Of a stretch of 64,000 nucleotides of DNA, positions 57,348-64,000 are shown one piece after another. The DNA lies in the NCBI GenBank assembly GCA_023391285.1, contig JAEWBF010000066.1:1-64000 (forward strand). Reading direction: 5' to 3'. This DNA comes from Verrucomicrobiota bacterium (GTDB taxonomy: Bacteria > Verrucomicrobiota > Verrucomicrobiia > Opitutales > Opitutaceae). The notes under the pieces are model-generated. The model made no database searches. It was not told where the DNA came from and worked only from the letters and a program-made list of their open reading frames with translations. The translations under genes and the position numbers were made by a program. Positions within the stretch are counted from its first letter, which is position 1, and each line of letters opens with the position of its first letter.

Positions 57348-57601
57348 AGGTAATCGTCGCACAAGATTTCCCTCGAGGGTCGCACGACGCCTTCATCCAG
57401 ATTCCGCCAAACGCCGCGCGTTCCCTCGCCCGCCGCTCCCGCCGCCGCCGCCCCAAAGAATTCTGCCACTCCTTCCGGCGGACTTTCTCCCACACGCGTG
57501 GCCGGAATCTCAAAGCATCCCGCGTCGCTGCAATACCTGAGCAGTGTCCGTAAGCCGGCCCGATGGCAGCTCCACACCTCCGCAGCTACTTTGTCGCACA
57601 T
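57344..57601 (-). CDS. Possible small protein overlapping the topoisomerase start
   Basis: An 85-residue frame, MCDKVAAEVWSCHRAGLRTL at the start and NLDEGVVRPSREILCDDYL at the end, whose TGA overlaps the topoisomerase ATG (ATGA). It has five cysteines, an Ala-rich middle and mixed codon usage. The overlap is the main support. If it is not a gene, the 433 bases from 57348 to 57780 form an intergenic region in which I see nothing else beyond the likely promoters of the two divergent genes. Confidence 0.3.
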   Translation of the reverse strand: MCDKVAAEVWSCHRAGLRTLLRYCSDAGCFEIPATRVGESPPEGVAEFFGAAAAGAAGEGTRGVWRNLDEGVVRPSREILCDDYL

Positions 57602-57780
57602 GACTTATCATTTCCGAGCGCCGCAACGGCTTTGCGCTGAACCGCCCTAGCCGGCACGCGCGAGTCGCCGCTCGCCTCCCATTGCGCCCTCCCCGCGCGC
57701 CTCTCCGCGCGGCAGCCGAATCGAGCAACCGGAGGTCTGTTCCTCGTTCGGCGCCCAACCCTCAGCACCCATCTTCGTAT

Positions 57781-58896
<1,116 letters not shown>

Positions 58897-58900
58897 TCCG

Positions 58901-58940
58901 ACCCGAAACTCGGAACGCGAACTCCTGAACCGAGAACCCG
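58901..58940. repeat. GAACTCGGAACGCG word repeat abutting a start codon
   Basis: ACCCGAAACTCGGAACGCGA followed by ACTCCTGAACCGAGAACCCG ends immediately before the ATG at 58941. It is a word-repeat relative of the unit translated inside the acylase gene at 18072-18108. Confidence 0.7.
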
Positions 58941-59915
58941 ATGCGTCCGGCCCACTACCGCACCGCCATCCTCTCCGGCCCCGGCCACTTCACGTTCGAA
59001 GACCGTCCCCTCGAGCACCCGCCGCCGGGCCACGTTCGCGTCCGCCTCGATGGTTGCGGCGTCTGCGGCTCCAACTTGCCCGTCTGGGAGGGCCGCCCTT
59101 GGTTCACCTACCCTCTCCCCGCCGGCAAACCCGGCCACGAGGGCTGGGGCGTGATCGACGCCGTCGGCGACGGCGTCACCCACGTCCAAGTCGGCGATCG
59201 CGTCGCCGCGCTCTCCCAAAACGCCTTCGCCGAATACGACATCTGCAAAGCGTCCGAAGTCGTTCCGCTGCCGCCCGCCCTCGCCGCGCAGCCGTTTCCC
59301 GGCGAGGCACTCGGTTGCGCGATGAACGTCTTCAAGCGTTGCGACATCCAGCCCGGCCAGCATGTCGCCATCGTCGGACTCGGTTTTCTCGGCGCCCTGC
59401 TCACGCAGCTCGTCGCGCGCGCCGGCGCGCGCGTTTACGCGATCTCCCGTCGCGCCTTCGCCCGCGACATCGCTCAACGCATGGGCGCATCCGTCGCACT
59501 CGGCTTGGACGACACCTGGCAAACCATCGAAGAGGTCAAACGTCTCTCCGACCGCCACGGCTGCGAACGCGTCATCGAAGCCACCGGCCTCCAAGCCCCG
59601 CTCGATCTCGCCACCGAACTCACCGCCGAACGCGGCAAACTCATCATCGCCGGCTATCACCAGGACGGCCTCCGCACCGTCAACATGCAGCTTTGGAACT
59701 GGCGCGGTCTCGACGTCATCAACGCCCACGAACGCGACCCGCTGACCTACGTCGAAGGCATGGCCGCCGCCGCCGCCGCCGTCGCCGAGGGCCGCCTCGA
59801 TCCCTCCCCGCTCTACACCCACCGCTTCGCCTTCGACGAGCTCCCCGCCGCCCTCGACCAAATGCGCGACCGGCACGACGGCTTCCTCAAAGCCCTCATC
59901 ACCTACGAACGATGA
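58941..59915 (+). CDS. Zinc-type alcohol dehydrogenase (MDR)
   Basis: A 324-residue medium-chain dehydrogenase. GCGVCGSNLPVWEG (residues about 34-47) supplies a catalytic-zinc Cys, GKPGHEGWGVIDAVGDGVTH is the GHE motif, and VAIVGLGFLGALLTQLVARA is the Rossmann loop. The structural four-Cys zinc loop is absent, and the protein is about 30 residues shorter than typical. VIEATGLQAPLDLATELTAE and RGKLIIAGYHQDG follow. It likely oxidises a sugar hydroxyl in concert with the Gfo/Idh/MocA gene downstream. The leader is a word repeat with no clear Shine-Dalgarno sequence. Confidence 0.85.
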   Translation: MRPAHYRTAILSGPGHFTFEDRPLEHPPPGHVRVRLDGCGVCGSNLPVWEGRPWFTYPLPAGKPGHEGWGVIDAVGDGVTHVQVGDRVAALSQNAFAEYDICKASEVVPLPPALAAQPFPGEALGCAMNVFKRCDIQPGQHVAIVGLGFLGALLTQLVARAGARVYAISRRAFARDIAQRMGASVALGLDDTWQTIEEVKRLSDRHGCERVIEATGLQAPLDLATELTAERGKLIIAGYHQDGLRTVNMQLWNWRGLDVINAHERDPLTYVEGMAAAAAAVAEGRLDPSPLYTHRFAFDELPAALDQMRDRHDGFLKALITYER

Positions 59916-59996
59916 AAACACCATCCGCGCGACCCACCCTCCGCATCCGCCTCCCGAAGTCCCCGCGACTCACTCTCCGCGCCCGCCCCTCCGAGT

Positions 59997-60043
59997 CCCC
60001 TCTATCAAGAGGGGTGCCCGTCAGGGCGGGGTGTGTCATTCCG
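59997..60043. repeat. CCCCTCTATCAAGAGGGG hairpin repeat
   Basis: Arms CCCCTC (59997-60002) and GAGGGG (60009-60014) with loop TATCAA, followed by TGCCCGTCAGGGCGGGGTGT with a second small stem (GCCC/GGGC). It lies in the 166-base gap between two operon genes. Confidence 0.75.
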
Positions 60044-60081
60044 CTCCATCCGCCTCTTCGCTCCCGCTGAGCCCTTTTGCC

Positions 60082-61122
60082 ATGCCCGCCGCCGGATCCG
60101 AAACCTTCGTCTCCGTCCGCCCCACGCTCCGGCGCACGCCGAAGCTCGGCTTCGCCGGCGTCGGCTGGATCGGCCGCCACCGCCTCGAAGCCATTGGCGC
60201 GAGCGGCCTGGCCGAAATCTGCGCCATCGCCGACCCCTCCGCCGCCTGCGTCGCCGAGGCCGTGAAACACGCGCCCGACGCCGATATCGTTTCCCAATTC
60301 GAGGACCTCCTCGCGATGGACCTCGACGGCATCGTCATCGCCACCCCCAACGCCCACCACGCCGCCCAATCCATCGCCGCCCTTCGCGCGGGAAAATCCG
60401 TCTTCTGCCAAAAACCCCTCGCCCGCACCGGCGCCGAAACGCGCGAGGTCATCACCGCCGCCCACGACGCCGATCGTCTGCTCGGCGTCGATCTGTCTTA
60501 CCGCTTCACCTCCGGCATGCAGCACATCCGCCGGCTCATTCGCCAGGGCGATCTCGGCGAGATCTACGCGATCGAGCTCGTGTTCCACAACGCCTACGGC
60601 CCGGACAAACCGTGGTTCTACGATCCCGCTCTCGCCGGCGGCGGCTGCCTGCTCGATCTCGGTATCCATCTTCTGGATCTCGCTCTCTGGTGCCTCGACT
60701 ACCCCGCCGTCGAAAACGCCGTCGGCCAGCTCCTCGCCAAAGGACAGAACGCCCGCGAATCGAACACCGTCGAAGATTACGCCGCCGGCCAGCTCACCAC
60801 CGCCTCCGGCGTCTCCATCCAACTCGCCTGCTCCTGGCGCGCGCCCGCGGGCTGCGACGCCCGCATCGAAGCCACCTTCTTCGGCACCAAAGCCGGCGCC
60901 ACCTTCCACAACGTCAACGGCTCCTTCTTCGACTTCGTCGCGGAAAAGTTCCTGCCCGACCGCTCCCGCCAATCGCTCGCCACCCCGCCCGACGACTGGG
61001 GCGGGCGCGCCGCGGTCGCTTGGACGCGCCAGCTCTCGCTCGCGCCTTCCTACGACCCCTCGATCAAACACCTCCAGCTCGTCGCCGATACCCTCGACCG
61101 TCTCTACGGCCGCGAAATGTAG
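60082..61122 (+). CDS. Gfo/Idh/MocA-family oxidoreductase
   Basis: A 346-residue NAD(P)-dependent sugar oxidoreductase. Rossmann start LGFAGVGWIGRHRLEAI, DGIVIATPNAHHAAQSIAAL, the EKP-like VFCQKPLARTGAET (Glu replaced by Gln, Lys retained), GVDLSYRFTSGMQHIRRLI and a C-terminal domain with GGGCLLDLGIHLLDLALWCL holding the catalytic DxGxH-type motif. ATG 60082 was chosen; an in-frame start at 60031 lies in the repeat. It probably acts with the adjacent dehydrogenase on a nucleotide sugar or polyol. Its TAG stop belongs to the next hairpin repeat. Confidence 0.88.
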   Translation: MPAAGSETFVSVRPTLRRTPKLGFAGVGWIGRHRLEAIGASGLAEICAIADPSAACVAEAVKHAPDADIVSQFEDLLAMDLDGIVIATPNAHHAAQSIAALRAGKSVFCQKPLARTGAETREVITAAHDADRLLGVDLSYRFTSGMQHIRRLIRQGDLGEIYAIELVFHNAYGPDKPWFYDPALAGGGCLLDLGIHLLDLALWCLDYPAVENAVGQLLAKGQNARESNTVEDYAAGQLTTASGVSIQLACSWRAPAGCDARIEATFFGTKAGATFHNVNGSFFDFVAEKFLPDRSRQSLATPPDDWGGRAAVAWTRQLSLAPSYDPSIKHLQLVADTLDRLYGREM

Positions 61123-61144
61123 GGGCCTGCTTGCAGGCGATTTG
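61118..61144. repeat. TGTAGGGGCCTGC hairpin providing a stop codon
   Basis: TGTAGGGGCCTGCTTGCAGG followed by CGATTTG pairs GCCTGC with GCAGGC. The TAG at 61120-61122 is the stop of the oxidoreductase gene, and the unit ends three bases before the GT4 start. A near-copy is at 6028-6054. Confidence 0.85.
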
Positions 61145-61146
61145 AT

Positions 61147-62298
61147 ATGACCACGCATCCTTTTCCTCGCCCGCTGCTGCGCGTGCTCATGACCGCCGAT
61201 ACCGTCGGCGGCGTCTGGACTTACGCCCTCGATCTCGCCCGCGGCCTCGCCGCTCACGGCGTGCACATCATCCTCGCCACGATGGGCGCGCCGGTGTCAC
61301 GCGACCAGCGCGCCGAACTCGAGACACTCGGCGACGCCGTGGAACTCCACGAAAGCGATTTCCGTCTCGAATGGATGGACGACCCGTGGTCCGACGTCAC
61401 CGCCGCCGGCGACTGGCTCCTTTCACTCGAGCGGGAACACCAGCCGGATCTCATTCACCTCAACGGCTACGCCCACGGCGCCCTCCCGTTCGACGCTCCG
61501 AAACTCGTCGTCGCCCACTCGTGTGTCATCTCGTGGTGGCGCGCCGTCAAAAACACCCCGCCGCCGCCCACTTGGGCCCGCTACCACACCGCCGTTCGCC
61601 TCGGCCTCGATCAAGCTCACATGATCGTCGCGCCGTCGCACGCGATGCTCGCATCCTTGCTCCGCAACTACGGCTTCTCCTGCGAAGCGCGCGTGATCTA
61701 CAACGGCCGCGATCTCCCCGCCACCTCCCGGTCTCCGGCCAAACAGTCGTCCATCCTCTCGGTCGGCCGGCTCTGGGACGAAGCCAAAAACGCCACCACC
61801 CTCGCCGCCGCCGCCGCGAAGCTTCCGTGGCCCGTTCGCATCGCCGGCGACACTCGCGCTCCGCACGGAAGCTCCTCCGCGCTCAACGCGTCTTACCCGA
61901 ATGCCGAATTCCTCGGGCGCCGCTCCAGCAGCGAACTCGACCGCGAATACGCCGAAGCATCCATCTACGCGCTTCCCGCCCGCTACGAACCTTTCGGTCT
62001 CTCTGTCCTGGAAGCGGCACTACGCGGCTGCGCCCTCGTTCTCGGCGACATCCCGAGCCTGCGCGAAATCTGGTCCGGTGCCGCCTCCTTCGTCCCCGCG
62101 AACGACGTCCGCGCCCTCCACCAGGAACTCGCCGACCTCATCGACGACCCCTACCGCGTGCAAGCCCTCGGCACCCTCGCCCGCCGCCGCGCCGCCCGCT
62201 TCACCGTCGAGCGCATGACCGAGTCCTATCTCACCGCCTACGCCTCGCTGCTGACGCCCGCGCGCCGCCAAGCCGCCGCGTTCACCTCTTTTGCATGA
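61147..62298 (+). CDS. GT4-family glycosyltransferase
   Basis: A 383-residue GT-B retaining glycosyltransferase. N-terminal domain: LMTADTVGGVWTYALDLARG (acceptor side), HQPDLIHLNGYAHG, VAPSHAMLASLLRNYGF. C-terminal donor domain: SILSVGRLWDEAKN, FLGRRSSSELDREYAEASIY and the EX7E motif region PARYEPFGLSVLEAALRGCA. It probably adds a hexose to a cell-surface or secreted glycan. The stop overlaps the next start (ATGA at 62295-62298). Confidence 0.9.
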   Translation: MTTHPFPRPLLRVLMTADTVGGVWTYALDLARGLAAHGVHIILATMGAPVSRDQRAELETLGDAVELHESDFRLEWMDDPWSDVTAAGDWLLSLEREHQPDLIHLNGYAHGALPFDAPKLVVAHSCVISWWRAVKNTPPPPTWARYHTAVRLGLDQAHMIVAPSHAMLASLLRNYGFSCEARVIYNGRDLPATSRSPAKQSSILSVGRLWDEAKNATTLAAAAAKLPWPVRIAGDTRAPHGSSSALNASYPNAEFLGRRSSSELDREYAEASIYALPARYEPFGLSVLEAALRGCALVLGDIPSLREIWSGAASFVPANDVRALHQELADLIDDPYRVQALGTLARRRAARFTVERMTESYLTAYASLLTPARRQAAAFTSFA

Positions 62299-63473
62299 AA
62301 ATCCGTCTTTTCTACCACTCGCTGATTTCCGATTGGAATCACGGCAACGCCCACTTTCTCCGCGGTTACGCCACAGAGCTCATCGCGAGCGGCCACGAGG
62401 TCCTCGTTTACGAGCCGGCCGACGGCTGGAGCGCAAAAAACCTCCGCGAAGAACACGGCGAAAGCCCCATCCGTCGCTTCCACGCCGCCTACCCCCTCCT
62501 CAAAAACGTCCCTTACAATCTCGCGTCCTTCGATCTCGACGAAGCCGTCGAGGACGCCGACCTCGTCATCGTTCACGAGTGGAACTCGCCCGAACTCGTC
62601 AAGCGGATCGGCCATGCCCGCCGCCGTCACGGCTTTGTCGCCCTGTTCCACGACACTCACCACCGGCTCGTCACCGACCGCGCCAGCATGCGCGCGTATG
62701 ACCTTCGCCACTACGATGGCGTTCTCGCCTACGGCAACGTTCTCCGCGACCTCTACCTGCGCGAGGGCATCGTCGATCGCGCTTGGACTTGGCACGAAGC
62801 CGCCGACACGCGCGTTTTCCGCCCGGTCGAACCTTCCGCCCTCGAGGGCGACCTCGTTTGGATCGGCAACTGGGGCGACGACGAACGCACCGAAGAACTC
62901 CAGGAATTCCTCCTCGGGCCCATCAAAACCCTCGGCCTCAAAGCCCGCGTTTACGGCGTGCGCTATCCCCAACACGCGCTCGATGCGCTCGCCGACGCCG
63001 GCATCTCCTACGGCGGCTGGCTGCCCAACTTCGAAGTCCCCGAGGTCTTCTCCCGCTTCAAGCTCACCGTCCACGTCCCCCGCCGGCCCTACGTCAAAGC
63101 GCTTCCCGGCATCCCCACGATCCGCCCTTTCGAAGCTCTCGCCTGCGGCATCCCGCTGGTCTGCTCGCCGTGGCGCGACACCGAACGCCTCTTCTCCTCC
63201 GACGATTTCCTCTCCGTCCGCACCGGCCGCGAGATGACCAAACAGCTCGAGTCGCTCCTCGCCAGCCAGCGTCAGCGCAGCCAGCTCGCCCGGCACGGCC
63301 TCGTATCCATCCGCGCGCGACACACCTGTGCCCACCGCGTCGACGAGCTCCTCAACATTTTCGACGACCTTGTCTCCGCGCCGGTCCCCAAGAAACGCCG
63401 TCGCCTCGCCGAGGTCACTCCGGTCGCCGTCCCCTCTCCTGCGCTCATCCGTAGCGCCTTCGCCGCATCATGA
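62295..63473 (+). CDS. CgeB-like glycosyltransferase
   Basis: A 392-residue GT-B protein of the CgeB/GT1-like group: MKIRLFYHSLISDWNHGNAH, FLRGYATELIASGHEVLVYE, ADLVIVHEWNSPELVKRIG, GFVALFHDTHHRLVTDR, GDLVWIGNWGDDERTEEL, and the C-terminal TIRPFEALACGIPLVCSPWR with DTERLF (the CgeB Glu/Cys/Pro region). A basic tail follows (KKRRRLAEV). It overlaps both neighbours by ATGA, so three glycosyltransferases are translationally coupled. Confidence 0.85.
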   Translation: MKIRLFYHSLISDWNHGNAHFLRGYATELIASGHEVLVYEPADGWSAKNLREEHGESPIRRFHAAYPLLKNVPYNLASFDLDEAVEDADLVIVHEWNSPELVKRIGHARRRHGFVALFHDTHHRLVTDRASMRAYDLRHYDGVLAYGNVLRDLYLREGIVDRAWTWHEAADTRVFRPVEPSALEGDLVWIGNWGDDERTEELQEFLLGPIKTLGLKARVYGVRYPQHALDALADAGISYGGWLPNFEVPEVFSRFKLTVHVPRRPYVKALPGIPTIRPFEALACGIPLVCSPWRDTERLFSSDDFLSVRTGREMTKQLESLLASQRQRSQLARHGLVSIRARHTCAHRVDELLNIFDDLVSAPVPKKRRRLAEVTPVAVPSPALIRSAFAAS

Positions 63474-64000
63474 AACCCCTTCGCATCGCCTTCTTCGGCT
63501 CCTCTCTCGTCTCCGCTTTCTGGAACGGCGCCGCCACCTACTACCGCGGCCTCATTCGCGCCCTCGCGGAACGCGGCCACCGCGTCACCTTCTTCGAGCC
63601 CGACGCCTACGATCGCCAAAAGCACCGCGACATGCCCGATCCCGATTGGGCCGAGGTCGTCGTCTATCGCGGCGACTCCAACTACTCCGCTCTCGAAGCC
63701 CTCGAACACGCGCGCGGAGCCGACCTCGTCGTCAAAGCAAGCGGCGTCGGCGTTTACGACGAACTCCTCGAAGCCGCCGTCCTCGACTTGAAACGTCCGG
63801 GCACCCTCGTCGCCTTCTGGGACGTCGACGCCCCCGCCACGCTCGACCGCGTTCAAAGCAACTTTGGCGATCCGTTTCGTCCGCTCATCCCGCGCTACGA
63901 TTTGATTCTCACCTACGGCGGCGGCGATCCCGTCGTCTCCGCTTACGAAGCGCTTGGCGCCGCGGCTTGCGTGTCGATCTACAACGCCCTTGATCCGCAC
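63470..64000 (+). CDS. CgeB-like glycosyltransferase, 5' part
   Basis: The frame opens with ATG overlapping the previous stop and is still open at the right edge, giving 177 residues. It has MKPLRIAFFGSSLVSAFWNG, ATYYRGLIRALAERGHRVTF and FEPDAYDRQKHRDMPDPDWA, then ADLVVKASGVGVYDELLEAA, TLVAFWDVDAPATLDRV and YDLILTYGGGDPVVSAYEAL. This is the N-terminal half of a CgeB-type GT-B enzyme distinct from its neighbour (WDVDAPATL is the usual spot of a conserved Asp-Pro loop). The C-terminal donor domain lies beyond the window. Confidence 0.82.
   Translation, partial: MKPLRIAFFGSSLVSAFWNGAATYYRGLIRALAERGHRVTFFEPDAYDRQKHRDMPDPDWAEVVVYRGDSNYSALEALEHARGADLVVKASGVGVYDELLEAAVLDLKRPGTLVAFWDVDAPATLDRVQSNFGDPFRPLIPRYDLILTYGGGDPVVSAYEALGAAACVSIYNALDPH

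Overview
The window is GC-rich, with coding third positions dominated by C and G. The gene content points to a Verrucomicrobiota bacterium close to Opitutaceae. Signs of this are an L-rhamnose catabolic operon next to a GH95 fucosidase and an SSS symporter, many hybrid sensor kinases, LytTR-controlled tail-collar/cadherin surface proteins ending in EF-hand-like repeats, a DUF3016 and a DUF5069 protein, and dense families of short intergenic hairpins and 8-9-bp word repeats. Placement is by gene content only. I saw no rRNA or tRNA gene, insertion sequence, prophage or CRISPR array.

Layout. 1-2.7 kb: a four-gene cluster (cupin, DUF2249, NnrS/heme-copper-oxidase-like membrane protein, MIP18/DUF59 protein) behind a perfect FNR-type box, probably for anaerobic or nitrosative conditions. 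2.8-7.6 kb: DsbD, a four-helix membrane protein that may be Mpv17-like, a small HTH regulator and an aldo/keto reductase. 7.6-16 kb: signalling genes (a membrane PAS kinase overlapping a receiver-kinase; a receiver-receiver-PAS-HisKA_3 kinase followed by a NarL-type regulator) around an Hsp15-like S4 protein, a DUF3016 lipoprotein-size protein and a BON protein. 16-20.3 kb: DUF5069, gluconokinase, a penicillin-acylase-type hydrolase with an in-frame TAA, and upp. 20.4-22.4 kb: a PAS hybrid kinase.

22.7-29.9 kb: MFS transporter, rhaD-type aldolase/dehydrogenase, rhaB, rhaA, then a ribosome hibernation factor. 29.9-36.4 kb, minus strand: an outer-membrane barrel, a Na+/solute symporter and an unusual GH43-like/GH95 fusion, probably a deoxysugar scavenging set linked to the rhamnose genes. 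36.6-39.4 kb: secreted peroxiredoxin with a clear terminator, a kinase-fold protein behind a perfect palindrome, and a sugar nucleotidyltransferase.

39.4-55.8 kb is the most distinctive part. It holds a LytS-like propeller sensor kinase, a LytTR response regulator, a second receiverless LytTR protein, a ~2,937-residue tail-collar/cadherin/P-domain surface protein, and a 951-residue secreted Ig-domain protein. A direct repeat, CCGCTCRCCCCA, recurs at 21-22-bp spacing in front of the sensor, the solo LytTR gene and the giant surface gene. This is the geometry expected of LytTR operators, so the block looks like one self-regulated surface-protein system.

56.1-57.6 kb: topoisomerase IB with a possible small overlapping partner gene. 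57.8-64 kb: a co-directional glycan cluster (epimerase, zinc-type dehydrogenase, Gfo/Idh/MocA oxidoreductase, GT4, two CgeB-like glycosyltransferases) that runs off the right edge.

A recurrent theme is short repeats that touch genes. Several hairpins supply the stop codon of the preceding gene, several A- or pyrimidine-rich word repeats end within a few bases of start codons, and at least three repeat units are translated in frame inside genes.
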